Below are positions 46,825 through 60,859 of a stretch of DNA of 64,000 nucleotides, in pieces. A program made the position numbers and the translations under genes. Each line of letters opens with the position of its first letter. The stretch's first letter is position 1. Origin of the DNA: Synchiropus splendidus (lineage: Eukaryota > Chordata > Actinopteri > Syngnathiformes > Callionymidae). The notes under the pieces were generated by a model. That model was given only the letters and a program-made list of their open reading frames with translations. It was not told where the DNA came from and searched no databases. The stretch covers positions 12,737,501-12,801,500 of the forward strand of contig NC_071336.1 in assembly GCF_027744825.2 (NCBI RefSeq), read 5' to 3'.

Positions 46825-48264
46825 CAGTGCTCAGAAGATATGAAGTCAGATCAATATGTCTTTATAATAAACTGCAGGCCACATGATCACTGGGCCTCAT
46901 AGACCACCGCACACAAAAATGAGGAGGTGCCCATCAAGGAGGACATTTGAGCCCAGGTGACAACAGCCTACGGTCCTCACACCACCTCCGTGTCAGAGTA
47001 CTACGGCACCCCATTTGGAAAACTTCCATGGTCAGGTTTGTTGAGGACTAGAGGCCAGGAAAAGCGCTGAAAATTCCCTTCCTTTTCTTCTCACTGTGCC
47101 CAGCTGGCAGACTCCCCCTTTGTCACTTTACTGTCATTAGTCACCACATAATCGTCGGCTTCAGAGGCTCCCACGGTGAATTTTACATGAGGCTCCATAG
47201 TGTGTGGCGAAGGTTTGGCATAAGAGGGACATATTAAGGCTCTTTACTGACATATGGTCCGCTCTCTCACTCTTTCCATCATTAGCATCTCCAGGTCCCT
47301 TGTCTCCAGCTCCTGCGAACATGAGCGCGCCCACCCCCCTTTATAACTGTGTCATTGCTCCACCCTGGCGTGCGTTTGTTCGAGAGGACTCGTCTTTGTA
47401 GCGGCTCCAACTTGGCTCCGCTGCAGTCGCTGAGGGGGAAAGTGTGTGTGTTTAAGAGTGTGTGTTGTCACAGGTACAACTAGGACAGCAGGCAGGGAGG
47501 AACGGGGACCTGCAGAGATGAAAAATAAAGTTGGGGAAAGAAAATCCGCCCCGCAAAATCACCAGGGAGATCCAGAACAGAAACAGGACATTGACATTAT
47601 TTAATGAATTCTATTTGTACTTCTGTTTTCCTCTCGATTTTTTTTGTGAATAATTGATGACGGAACCAAGTTGAAAGACAAGAGATGCGCATCTGCGTCG
47701 ATGAAAGACAAAGCCACTACACTGCACAACAATGGTGGTCCTGGATGGACAGACAGGGATGGTGATACTGTGGCAAGATCACCTTTATCTAAAAAAAAGT
47801 ATAAGCTTGTTGGAACTGTGACCACAAGATCTACTGACAAAGTGGGTTATACTGAATATAACAAACTACATATGATACATGACCAATGCTTTTGCTGGTA
47901 CCAAGCCAGACCTATTATCCAAGAAGTTAGGATTTCAACAGGGATTCACTTTGTTGCAAGTACTGCTTGTATTTTTAAGAAACTTTCGCCCCAAAGTGAT
48001 TGTCGCTGGACTAAGCTGAAGCAGCAAGCATGAGCGTGAGCTTGCCGGTCTTCGATCTCAATTCGATGAGGGTGAGTTGAGTCATATCCAGGTTGGAAGT
48101 GGGTTCTATCTGAGCTGAGGAAGTCCATGTATTGTTATAGGCAAAGCTTTCGATTCACTGTCCACCCTGATCCCCGGTCACGAGTGTGGGATGGTGACTA
48201 GAAGGACAAGATGGTGATCACAAGCAGCCAAAATCGTAACATTCCAGTGAAACCCCATATCAGT
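46825..48264. other. Spacer
   Basis: A 120-codon open frame (47671-48033, +) has no family resemblance and no supporting signals. Nothing else was recognised. Confidence 0.35.
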
Positions 48265-48335
48265 TTAAATAGAGAGCGCCACCTACTGAGCTGTGAAAAT
48301 GAGGCCAGTGTTTCAAGAGGTCTCATCAGGCCACC
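48265..48335. repeat. MITE copy f (one arm)
   Basis: GAGCGCCACCTACTGAGCTG, then TGAAAATGAGGCCAGTGTTT and TCTCATCAGGCCA: the right arm of the family seen at 20951 and 33171, without the left arm. Confidence 0.7.
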
Positions 48336-51228
48336 GCTGCTTCTACATAAACACGCACGAAAAAGAGATCAACTGACTACTGAATGCTTTACTGACTTTA
48401 CTTTTGGTGGAATTTTGCATTCAGTATAATTTATTAATGTATTTATAAATACACCAAATTGTCAAATTTGGGGCATGTGATCGCATCCTAGAACTTAGTA
48501 ATATCAGTTTAATATATCCTGACCATTTTTCAGACGCAGTAGCAGTAGCAGATACTCCAGCATCCCCTTGTCCTAGACAGCTTGATCCTGCCTTTGTCCC
48601 AGGATTATCCGATTAATCCGCCGAGGACATTCATTGCTTCTCAGCCACTCTCACATTTTGTCACTTTCTCCAGGATGATGACTCTCTAAAGCTCCCTGCT
48701 CCTGGAGGAACTGGGAAATGAATGTTAATCTGTCGCAGCAGTGGACGTTCCCTGCTGACTGAACATCTCACGTCGAGTCTGTGTGTCAAGGGACTGAATG
48801 AATTCGCCACACTCAGCTATCGCGTTAATGATGCTAAGCTAACCAAAGATAAACACTTGATGAATGTGCCAGACAGTTGTGGAAAGAAAAACATTCAGTC
48901 ACACCAAAAGTGACTTAAAAAAATCTGACTTAACATTTGCTGATCATTTTTTTATTGATGCCAAGTTAACAAAAATGAAAGTGAAACGAAAGCATCACTG
49001 CTAAGTAGCAGTTAGCGATACAAGTGTGCTAGCCTCTCACACAATGTAACTAAAGAAACTAACTTGGCAAAAACACCAGTCCATATACTCTGCAGACAAA
49101 CTGGATGCCTCAGACTTGAGCTAAAAATTGGAATCAAACTCATGACCGGAACATTTCACCTGGACTCTTATCTACATTCAAGGTTGCCAAGAAATGTGAC
49201 AACCAAACCTGTTATCGAAGGGTCATCTTTAATGTACATAATGATGAAGATATTCTCGGGGAAAAATTCCAAAAATCTCCAGGGAATAATGATGGTAATG
49301 ATTTGGCAAAGTCAGCAACATGATGTATGACAGCAGCGGCAAGTTTTTGCCTCCACCCGTCAACAGAGCCTGAAGGTATCTCTGTGTTTCGGGGAAATCC
49401 AGAGAGACAAACAGGACTACTGCCACGGGCCTCAATGCAAAGGTGCTGATGAGACTTTTTTGCTTTTGGTAATCGATTGAAAACTTTACTGAAGTGCAAA
49501 GAACTACATTTCACTGCTGTCGGACTTAGCAACAATGCAATATTGACAGTAAACATCATTAAGCAAGACCGAGGTCACAAGGTTTTTTTTTTGTACCCAA
49601 GGAAGAAATGTGCATGACCAGGATCCAAAGCAGGAGCGCTTCATTCCATGACTTCTTTTCATCAAATGAACAATGTTAAAGTTTTCTCACTTAAATAACA
49701 ACACATTGGCAGGTAGTAAAAAGGATGGACCTGATTGCTGCAGGATCAAAGTTGAAATTGTGCACTTGAAGTTGATAAAAGTCTAGACTTGGATGAGGAC
49801 GGAGCAGATTTTACTTTGACAGCAACCAGCTGCAGATCTGACACTGTCGTTATGACGCCCATATTGCCATCACCCTTCTGTTGGCATCCAGCAGGGTGGA
49901 GAGACGAACAGGGCAGCAGGATTCAAACGTTTGCAGGCTCGCTCTTCTCCCTCCACTCTTCACTGGCCTCTTTTTTCTTTTGTTTTAGACGTGACAGGGA
50001 TGAAAACTGAGGAGGGGACATCAGCGTCCATCAGAGGGGTGTTGGCTTCTGTCATCCAGAGAGACTGAGGTAGCTCCAAAACCTTGAAAATACAGATACT
50101 TTACTGACATTCAGTTATGGTTGGTAAACTCTCCAAACAAAAATCAGCAGCTGTGAAGTGTTTGCATGAAGGTAGATTATAGCAGCAACCTACAAAGACG
50201 AGAGAACTACAGCAAATTATTGTAGCACACAATTGTAATGTGAAATATTACTTTTGTTGCAAGTTGGGACGTTGAGTATTTACGCTGCCACTCAGAGGTC
50301 ATAGTGAAACTGGAGAAATATTCAATAGTTTTGTGATGTGACAAGTTCTTGTTCATCATCATTAAACAGTTGTAAATTATTTTAAGTTGATTTTTTTTTA
50401 CTTTTTAAAATTACAATTCAATATTATGTACAGCTATTTTAAAGACGCTTGCATCTTCACAATGTTTGTGTCTTGAGAATTGGCCTTGTGATTAACAATG
50501 GTTTCATGTTGCCAGCAAATTTTAGTACAAAATAGTTCAAAACTAGGCACTTCTTGAGCTGTGTGGTTCTAAACCAAAGAAGATGCAGTTTCATCACATT
50601 AGTCTACTTCATAAACACAGTACAACATGTTTTTCTGGATGCTTGTTTTGTCTTTATGTCCAAAATTATGACTTCACAACTGTATTACCAAATTTGGTTG
50701 GTGTAATCTGACTTGTAAATCGAGGACTGGATTTATTCCTTTGTTTTTTTTATTTTTTTTTTAATCTACTATTATGTCCTACTTCTGTCACTTCCTTATT
50801 CAATCTTCAACCTTCTATTTTTTCATTTTAGTGTACTGTAAGGATACAAAGTATACAAAATGTATTTAAAAGTCAAACGTTTTGATCATAGAAGCTATCA
50901 ATTTGGTTTACTGGGATTATGGCACGAATATTATTATTATATATTGTTTTGTTAACCCTCTCTCAGAATACTTGCAGTAGTCTGAGAATGTTGTATAAAA
51001 CTTAATAGTGTACTATTGATAAAACAAGGAAAAACTCTAAAATGGCACATGTAGATATCTGAAATAATTGATAAAACCTAATTTTGCTCAAAATGGCGCC
51101 TTCTTTTATGCATCACATTCAGCTGGTTAACTTTCATTCTGAACCATCATCTTGGAGCTTGCTCTCGTGAGAATGTCTCTCGTTGTGCACCGAAAAAATC
51201 TGAAGACTCATACTGGTTATGGTAGAAT
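48336..51228. other. Spacer downstream of ccdc171
   Basis: AT-rich, with no recognisable gene. It should contain the 3' UTR of the minus-strand ccdc171 gene near its right end. Confidence 0.4.
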
Positions 51229-54200
51229 TCAGGTTTCCCGAAGAGTACTGCGCAGAGCAGTCACATGACTTTGATGGGCAGAGAGTTCCTCCTGAAGCCA
51301 GTCGATCCTGCAGCTGAAGGTTTGATAGAGCTGAGTCACTGAGGCCAGAAGAGACTGCAAATGAAAGAGTGAAAGACAGAGATACAAATCAATACATTTA
51401 TAAGAGAGAAGGAAGGTGAATGGGCAGATGTCGCACCTGGCATGCCATCATTTCGGGTGTTCCCCTGACACTCTCTGCTGGTTCCAGGGGTGCACCGAGG
51501 GTCGTGGCAGGGCGGGAATTCGCTGACTGAGAGAGACAGCGTCGGTCAAAACTGTCTTTAACCTGCAGAGCAGAAGAAGTCCTTGTAAATCACGAAGGTT
51601 TATTTCACACTTTAACAGGCAGTGCATGTCAGATCACCTCCTTGTAGCTCTCTTCTGCAGCCTTCATGTAGCTGATCAGGCAAGCTTTGCATCTACAAGC
51701 AAGCAAATGTTTAAAGTCACCAATACAGATGATTATTTTTTGTAATTTCCAGCAGCAATGGCAACTGTAGCAAATTCCCAGTCCCGACCAATCGACCGCA
51801 GTGTACCAAGAAATGGTCTGTGTCCGGTTGGTTATTTAGGCCCCTTTTGATGGTGAAAATGCCCATATCTTAGAGACACTTGGAAGAAATTCTGGAAACT
51901 CTCGAAACAGGGGGGTTGAAACCACCCTTCAGCCTCATACAGCCTCTTGAACAGCCTCCACACGCAAATCATCTTCTGAATAGAGCAACTATATTTGGTT
52001 TTTCACACCTACACAGTGGGCCAAGGTCAGCCCCAGTATTAACATTATGTCGCATTGATACTCATCAGCCTTGGACAATGGCTCATGGCATGAGAATCCA
52101 TCCCTGGTTACCACAGCCCCACCCAGCAGATGCATGAGGACGGATGTTCCTCTTGTTATTTACATTTGGACAGTGAGGATATTGCATTTGAATATATTGG
52201 TCATCACCGTCCATTCACTTTCAGCTGGTTGCCTGATGACCTGGATAACTGATCTCTCTCTGTGTAGAATTTAACTTCTTACTTTGCTGCTTCTTTCAGT
52301 TCGTCTTCAGTCTGCCTCAGTCGCTCCTGGAGTTCCCTCCTCTCCTTGTGAACAGCTGACAGATGTTTAGCCAGGATCCTCAGGGAGCGTTCCTTCTTGC
52401 ACACTTGCTGCTGAACCTTAGAAAGAGACTGAAGCGAGGGAAACAGGCCATTTTAAAGTCTTATTCCAGTTGAAATGCATTTTCTAGCCACTGCATGAAC
52501 CTTTGTTGTTGCCTTCAGCATGTTCTGATCATTGTGCTGCTGAGCCGACTGTGCACTGACTTGGTTTCTCAGTGACTGTAGCTGCTCAGATTGCACCTTG
52601 ATGAGAGCCTGAGCTTCCTGCTCTCGTCCGAGTGCCTGGTGGAGTTCCTCACAGACACTGTGGAATCGTTGCACAGCCACCTGCACTCATGCACGCACAC
52701 ATACATAAGGAAAACAAACATGGTAATAAGACTTTTCTAAACACCTCTCAGTGTTGTATACTTCATACACACCTCCCTTTTATCTGCTTTCTTTAGATTG
52801 GCAACTTCCAGCCTCAGACTCCGCCTCTCGACTTCAGCAGAGTGGAGTCGTTGGCTGAAAAGCAGGAAGTGTTGCTGCAGGCTGGACACCAGTGTCTGAG
52901 AAGGAGGCTGAAGCAATGATTTTATGAATTAGGTGAGCTCTTATACAGCCAAGGCCGGGTGCCCTTGAGATGCTTAAGCAATGTGTAGTTTTGTGAGTGA
53001 ACACAATACAAGTGAACACAAGTGTTTCAGATCACCTTTATGGAATGCTGTAGGCTCAGTACATTGTTGTGAGATTTTTTGTGTTCCACATTGGACTCTG
53101 ACTGGCAGAAGAGGTGGTCAAGAAGGCGGGACAGTCCTGAGTGAGCTGCTGACATTATATCTTCAGTGGATGAGTCTAGAGAAGGACAGAATGAGCTAGA
53201 ATGTCTGAGTTTAGTTGGATCGCATGACGAAGGTGCTTACCCTTTTGAGACAGTGTCGTCTGCAGGTCAGCAACAGAGGAAAGAATGGACGTAGCCAGAC
53301 GTTTGGATCGAAGCCATTGGACACCAACATCTTTGCCAAAAGAGGTATTCAATGAGTTGGATGTTAGCCAGAGTTGAAGAAATTTTGCCAAAGATACAGC
53401 CACTGACCTCCCTTTTTTTGTGCCGCACAGTCAAGCTGTGACCCGATGCAAACATACAACGAGGGATGAATTCTTCTTTTCAGCCGAAAAATCACTGGAG
53501 TCATTTGAGTGATACCACACCACCTCTTGACAGCTAACACCACTAACACTACTCTCCTCCACTGTTGCAGTCTCAACGCTCTCTTTGGTCCTCTGTCCTC
53601 CTCCTCCTCTTCCAAAGCGGAAGCTAGCTTCCTCACCTCCTGGGCTAACCTCTCACGTTCCTCCAGACGGCACATCAGATAACTTTTCTGTTTGCACAAC
53701 GTCTGCAGGCGCAGCAGGGTGTGAGTCAACATCCCAGTGAACAGCGCACACGCTAAGAGAAAGGAGTCTGACTCTCTGCGGCTCTTGGATAGAAGGTCCT
53801 GAGCTTGGGTGAGGTCAGAGGTCTGAGAGGCGATGTGATGGTTGAGGGAGTCACATTGGGAGCGGTAGTGCTGAAGACAAAACAAAAATGTAGTCTATAA
53901 TTGATTTAAGACATTAACAACATTACTCTTTCCTCAAAAGGAAAACATGCATTTTGTAATAGTAGCGGACCGTCTTGGACAAAACATGACTGAGATAGTC
54001 CTGAGACAGTTCTGCTTATTTGATTTGCAGACAGGCTTTAAGTGTTTTTTTTTTGTTTTTAAGATGATAGTAACTTATTGGCAGAATACTCATCCTTCTC
54101 CATTTCTCTTATTCAGGGCGAGACAGTACACAGTAAAGTAGTGTTATCATACATTTTCCTGAATTTAAACTCACTAAACTGGTGGCTAAATCAAATATTT

Positions 54201-57200
54201 AAGGCTGTCAAACCACTCTAAGCTAACTAGACAGAACTTTGGTGATAGAAGTTTGTATAGTCTCACGCTTTGCTTTTTGCCTTGTCATTTCCTGTTCTCT
54301 CATCACAGTCTCCTCAAGCTTAACATGGCTGTTGTAGCTGAACCTCACAATTATAATAAACAAATGAATCAGGAAGGCTGTACTTTGGAGAGATTGCACT
54401 CAGTTTTTGCATTATTATGTATTCATTTATTATTTATTAAAAGATAAAACAATATGAAATAACCTTTTCTTGGTCCCTTGCATTTTATTAATCATCGGCA
54501 TCAGGGTTGACTGTGTCTATATGTCTCTAATAAACCTCTGTCAACAGACTAATAAAGCGTATAACATTGGAGGTAGTACACTGTACTGTATCTTTCCCTA
54601 AAACGGATCAGTCTGTCGCAGAAGGACCTGCCCAGTGACTGGGTCCAGGGAACATCTCATTATAGAACCTTGTTGATCTGTTCCGTCTCTTCCTGTCAGC
54701 TGACACACCAGAGACCGCCACAGGGAATATTGCTGATGTCAGCATACAGTGATATCCCATTATCCCAGTGGACCTGAGTCTCTTCAGTCAAAGGCAGTAA
54801 ACGCTTATGTATCTCTTATTTTCTTAACATTGTGCATAGATTTCTTCAAGCCAGGCGTTAAAACCCAGCATCCTTAAGAGGAGAACCAGAGGGAGAATTT
54901 CCTGCCAGACGCTAATCCACTGGAGGGAAATATGACACTTGGGACAGCCGAACACAAAACACCCCTCGCATCTTTACAAATTTGCTGATTCAACTGCAGT
55001 GTTTTACCTCCAGCTCTTTCTGAAGTTCTGTGACAGCGAGAGTGTGTTTGCTGCTCCAAGCTTCGTCCCTCCTCCGCTGGCTCTCCTCTAAGCGCGACAA
55101 GAGGCTTTGCTGCCTGTTCTGCAGCTCCTTCACGCACACACTTTTCTTTCTGCAGGCACTCTGCAGGAAGGCAACCTGGAAATGAGCAGCACACATGTGA
55201 CCACAGAGTCATTTATGAGCATTGTTTTTTGGGGAGGCGTTATCGACCTTAGTGTTGGCTTTTTGCAGGTCAGAAGTCAGTTGGTCGATGTGTTCATTGA
55301 TGCTGTCGCACTGCTCATTCCAGGTTAAAGTACTTGCAATGACCTGGGGTTGACGAAGGACGGCACAACCACCCAGGAGACGTTGGTAGAGACGGTTGAG
55401 GGAGGACAGACGTTCCTAACACATGCGCAGACACCGTGTGACCAAGTGAAATTAAGTTATCCCAGCATTCATTTAATTAAACTGATCTAATGTTATGGCA
55501 TTATGGGATGCATGTTGAGAAAACAGGAGACCATAAAACAGGCTGAGAAAGCATTACCAAATCATATTAAAAGAGTTAGATGAAAGAATTCTTGATCACC
55601 ATTCTTCATCATTCTATCATTGAAGGTACAAAAAAGTCAAAAAAGCACCTTGGACTCCCTTTGGTAGTGATCCTTCATCTCCTGGACATGTGTTAACGTT
55701 TCCTGACTCTCTTTCTCCCTTCTCTCCTGGTCCTTCTCCCTTTCCCTTTGTTCCATGTTCCTTTTCTTCTCCCACTCCTGCTTCTCCTCCTCCCTTTGTT
55801 TCCTCTCCTTCTCCAGTTCTACCTGCAGACTCTGGTAAAGACTCAGCCATCTTGAGCTTTCCTGGCACTGAGCACTGATTTCCCGCTGGCACTCCTGAAA
55901 AAAGACAATCGTGAACTTCCAAAACCCATTTTAGCAAGCAAAGATAAATATTTGATTGTTATCTACTGCTATTCGTCCTTTCTGGTCTGATGTCAGCTGA
56001 TGGAGCCGCTTGTTCTCCTCATCCAGTTTCTCTGAAGCGAACAACAGATCCTGCACCTGCCACAAAAGGGCCAGAAAGAGAGCCAAAAATTAGAAGCTGT
56101 TAGAAACACTACATTTTTTTAAAACATTTTCGTTATAGCATTTTCTCACACTATTTTTATAAAAAGACAGGTAAACAACCGGAACGAGATGCAAGAACAT
56201 ATTATTATATTAATAATATATATTATATTATTATATTATATACACAACTTGTCAGGACTTAAACATTGATACATAAGCAGCACATACCACAACCCCAAGC
56301 CTCACATACCCATGCTACTGTGATATGTTTTGACGAAGTATTGCACTGCATAATTCAATAATACATAAGATTATTAAGAGTGCAATGAGCCTAATTGGAC
56401 AGCAGGTAGCAACATGGATAAACGGGCCATAATGAGGACGAAAACCTTAAAAAAACGTTCAAAATTCACATTTTGTCACCAGTGACATGAAAGCTTCAGA
56501 CCGTGTGCCAGTCGTCCCATTGAAAATGTTCTGTTTGTTTGTAAATCTAAACAAAACAAAAGAAAGAGGGGGGAAAAGGAGAAAAGACAAAAAAACTGTT
56601 CGCAAATAAATGAATGAGTCGAGGCAACCAAGTCACGATTGGAGTAGGTAATGAAACGGGGGAAAATCCACTTATACCTTTATATACATTTATCCTTACA
56701 GAAATTACGTTGGCAAAATAGTATGTATGTGCCAATACACAACCACTGAACAGCTTTGAATGCGGAGAAGAATGCAACTTCACCTGTTTTTCAGTGACTT
56801 CCTGTCTGCTTTTGAAGGCACACAGTGTTCGATTTAGCATTTTCAAGACTTCAGAGGAGTAACTCCAATTCCCATCCTTCTTTGCTTCCATTGATGTGGC
56901 TTTTCCATCGAAGCTGTGCTTTTCAAGACTTTTTCCGATCTTTCTCATACAGTTCATGAATAATTCTTCACATTCAGATTGCTTGTTTACAGCCTACAGA
57001 ATTAATACAAAATGATAGTTAAACCATTCAAGCAAAAACAAGTTTAAATGAAGTTAACTTTTAGTAACCTCTTTGAGAAGCTGTTGTGTGTTCCAGTGCT
57101 GTTTTCTTTCAGTTTCCAGGTTTTGCATGATGTCAGCTCCGATCTTTTTCTCCATCTCCAAGGCAGCATTTGAGTCAGACATACACTGTTCATGTTGTTT

Positions 57201-59599
57201 CTGCAGCCTACAAACAAAATTAGCTTGGCAATTGGAACAAACAACACCACTGATTTCCTGGAAGTTTCAACAAAGCAAGCATACTGATGACATGGAGAAT
57301 ATTACGGAAGAAGTGAAGTCAGTGAAGAAAAAAAAATATTCTCAGAATTCTCACTTTAATTTCAGAACCGTGACCTTAACCTCAGAACTATGACTTTTAA
57401 GTGAGAATAAAAGTGAAAATTCTGCCATTTTAATTTTTTTATTCTTCACTGGCCCTAATCCTCTTCCGTAGAATAAAGATGTGTCGAGTGATCTTAAAAT
57501 AATTAACTTTAAACCTGTTAAAAAGTGTGAATGACAATAGATAACATTTTTGGAATGCATGCAAAATATACAAATACAAACATGAAAGAAATATATGAAA
57601 AATATATAATTGGCAAAAAGTGAAATTGCAACACAACTCACGGCTCCAAAGCATTTTCTGCCATGTTGGCCCTTTCCTTCTCCGAACGATAAACCCTCTC
57701 CAGCTCCATGAACTGAGCTCGCAAAAGCTCCAGGTTGCACTGTGCCTCTTTCTGGTTTGAGCGCTCCACTGCCAAAACTGCCTCCAGGTCTCGCACACGC
57801 ATCTTAACAAGACAAGTCATTGAACTTGAAAATTAACGTCTACGTAAATGTACAATAAAGCAAGATGGCCAAACATAATAGTCGTTCTACAAATAGTAAC
57901 AATGAATAAGTAATACATATCCCCAATTGTATGAGAATGATTATGCAAGTCCACTGTTTTTTGGTAAAACTGCAGTCCTCACTGGGCGCTATGTGTGTAT
58001 CCACAAAAAGTACTGAAAAGGAGTCTGATGTCGATCTTGATAGACAGTTGTCATAGCACTTCACTTTGGAATACTGGATGGGAGAAGCCCATGAACAACA
58101 TAACATAAAATAACTGAAATATTACTGTAAAAAGAAAACACTCAATGCACACAAAGCACTTCAATGAAAAAATGTGACTCACCTGCATGACTTCAAAATT
58201 CAACTTCCACTCCAGGTGGGAGGCGTGTGCTGCCTCCATGTTTGACTCCAGAGTCTTTACTTTTTGAATTGATGCCTGTAAAGACCACATGATTCAAGGT
58301 GTTCTGTTCCGTCTGGAGTCCTAATATTATATTTCCAACAATATTTTGTTACTAAACACAGCCAAAGCATTTCAATAACATTCACACTAACAAACATTTC
58401 CTATATGGTTGTGTACTTCATGATTTTGCTTTATTCATGTTTCATTTGTGTTTTCTGAAAATCACCCCTTAATTAGCTTTAGAAATGTAACACCTCATCT
58501 AGCTCCACTCCGCACATGTTTTACCCCATCTCACCTCTTTTTCAATCCTGCTCCTTTCTTCTAGTTCGGATAAGTATTTAAGATCATTAGCCTGCTGTCT
58601 GCTTGCTTCTGCTTCCTTCTCTCGCTCCTTCTGCACCTCAGCCATCCTCCTCTCTGCCTCCTCAAGGGTATCGTTCTGCTCCTAGTAGTGGCACAAAATT
58701 CAGAGGGATAAACTAGTTTACTACTTCAGATTGATCTACACAGTCAGTTTTACTTATGTGAATCAAAACCATCAAAAACAGACAAAATGTTTACCTGCAG
58801 CAACTGATGTAAGTGTTGGTTTTTTGAGGTACAGGTCTGAATCAGGCGGTCCCGCACCTCCATCTCCTGCTGCAACGCATGCTGGTCCTCCTCTCTGGCC
58901 TGCCGGGTGATTTCCACCACTTTTTGCAGTTCATGGATTTTTTGCTGTAGCTCTTCTACTCGTTCTAATAAAAACACATGGTAAACTATCAACATACAGT
59001 ATTTCTGGTTGAGATTTAATAACGACAGATGCTTTGGTGAACTACCCTGGAGTTTTTGTTTGTCCTCGCCGAGCTTGACGGCTCGTTCCACATCTCTCTT
59101 GGTCACAGTTAGCTGGAATTCCAGCTCTGTCCGCTGAGCTTCACCTTGCTCCAAAGATGACCTCAGTCTGGCCACCTCCAACTGTAGGCCACACAGCTGA
59201 AACACATTTCAAAACATTCCTCTCTTAAGTCATACAGTGATGTATTTTCTTTTCTTTTCTTTCTTTTTTATTTTTTTTACAAATACCCAACACAAACAAT
59301 CCAACAGCACAAAATTGGAAACATTTTTGCTTGGCTTATGCTTCCTGGTTATGTAATAAACATTTTTTTAATGGATTCACCTGTTGGTTATGCTTGGACA
59401 TCAGATCCAGTTTCTCTTTCTCCAGCTGATTAATTCTCCATCTCAGTCTTATGGACTCTTTGCTTACATCTTCAACATCCAATGTTGTCCCCATTGACTT
59501 GGTAGATTTCTTTGTTTGTGTCCTTCTTCTTTCATGGTCCTCATAATCAATAGGAGCAGCACCTGAAGTTTCGCCACCATGAAGCTCTAACTGGTTCAT
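51229..59599 (-). CDS. ccdc171: Coiled-coil domain-containing protein 171 (21 coding exons, 1140 aa)
   Basis: Exons (minus): 59599-59381, 59196-59046, 58964-58795, 58681-58535, 58275-58183, 57802-57642, 57207-57069, 56993-56784, 56056-55967, 55894-55649, 55415-55248, 55175-55008, 53870-53408, 53330-53241, 53175-53036, 52907-52773, 52680-52501, 52428-52283, 51692-51638, 51562-51437, 51354-51229. They are in phase and total 3423 bp. Diagnostic resemblances to vertebrate CCDC171, judged from memory, are INQLEKEKLDLMSKHN, VARLRSSLEQGEAQR, VKTLESNMEAAHASHLE, MRVRDLEAVLAVERS and RLSSLNRLYQRLLGG. The predicted protein is almost wholly heptad-rich coiled coil, with a hydrophobic patch in the 463-bp exon (FLLACALFTGML, VVLAVKRW). 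Human CCDC171 is somewhat longer. Its molecular function is not established. The ATG at 59599 is preferred because the upstream exon frame closes with a stop. Confidence 0.9.
56200..56245. repeat. AT-rich near-palindrome in a ccdc171 intron
   Basis: An ATATTATTATATTAATAATA-type run, self-complementary, of about 45 bp. This is low-complexity DNA. Confidence 0.7.
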
Positions 59600-59714
59600 G
59601 TCGTTTATTCTTTTTGATCTGTGAATATAATTGACATCACATTATTGCCAAGGATTATACAAATGAAAAATGTTGATCAACTTTACCTTACTGTTCTCTG
59701 CTCATTGGTCATGA

Positions 59715-60319
59715 TTAAAGGTCCAGGGTGTGACATCGGTTTCTCCGCCCCAGTTTGGCCGACCTCTCTGCACACATCCAGCCTGCGACGTCGTCTCGGG
59801 TCCGACAGTTTGTTCTGTGTCGCACCGCGTTAAAGGGAGTATTAGCGACCCAAACATTTACAGAAGGAATGATCGATGGTTGGAATAAGGGCAAATGCAT
59901 TGACTGAAAGTGTGGTGGTCCAGTTTCAATGCACTCTTGTTGCTGGGCTGCAGCTGGTTCCTGGTCAGAAGACGCACTCACTAACTAATGTGTGTGTCAA
60001 CAATTAAAACAGTTGAAAAATACAACTTTGCAAGAGTTGAAAAACCACAACCTTAAAGTAAATGTGACAAATGAACAACGAAGGCAGATTGGTTGATGTT
60101 ATATTGAGGATAATTGAGTGTCGAGAGAAAGAATTAATCTATACTTAGTGAAAGAAAACACGGATCGCTAAGAATGAAACGACGCTGCTATCTTAAAAAA
60201 CACAACCAGGAGCGAAATACGTCCTACTTAATTTATTGCAGTTCAAACATAAAACATTAACAGGTAGAATTTTGCTGAATACTTACGGCGACGTTAGTGT
60301 GTTTTGAATCTGACGCCAT
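59715..60319 (-). other. ccdc171: 5' exons of ccdc171 with an upstream open frame
   Basis: Exon 60319-60287 reads MASDSKHTNVA and ends at a strong donor (gcc|gtaagt). The next acceptor (cacattag) at 59985 continues in frame as LVSASSDQEPAAAQQQEC and stops at 59715, ahead of the main ATG. It is either 5' UTR with an upstream frame or a differently spliced N-terminus. Confidence 0.5.
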
Positions 60320-60332
60320 CTTTGTTGTTATG

Positions 60333-60340
60333 TGACGTCA
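60333..60340. promoter_or_regulatory. CRE palindrome at the ccdc171 5' end
   Basis: A perfect TGACGTCA (CREB/ATF site) lies 14 bp upstream of the ATG in the first ccdc171 exon. This is a typical position for a TATA-less promoter element. Confidence 0.55.
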
Positions 60341-60859
60341 ACGTGGTAGCCACTGTGGATTGGCAGAAGAGACGTTCATGTGACAGATAAACGGTCGTAA
60401 AAAATTGTGTCGGTTTCATTAGTTCTTTGATATTTGTACTTAATTTCACTTGCACTTTAATTTCGCTCTCAGATATTCTTTCATTTTCAATGACAAGTTA
60501 CTCAATGATTACATAAAATAGTGTCGAATGAAATGTGATCCTCCTGTGTGAAAACGTGCCATAATCCTATTTTGTAATTGAATCTATCCATTGTAGTTAT
60601 CTGCGACTGAGAAAGACTTGCCATGGTGTTACGCGCATGTGTGCTATTTGTTTGTGCAGTTTATAATGCTGTTGTATATAAACTGATGTATATTGTATAT
60701 TTATTCATTAGAGCTGTGCTTAGAGGGCAGATGCATAATTGCATTCTTATATGAGCATACATAGTTGTATTTAAATGGAACCACAAACTTTAAAAAGGGG
60801 CATTCTCTGTCATATCTCCCTAGCGGACGTCACTATTGATTTATACACTCCGATGCCGC
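60341..60859. other. ccdc171 upstream spacer
   Basis: Nothing recognisable beyond the adjacent CRE. Confidence 0.4.

Noticed and set aside
47671..48033. 120-codon plus-strand open frame as a gene
   Set aside because: Low-complexity and Lys/Thr-rich, with no domain or conserved motif and no promoter or poly(A) context.
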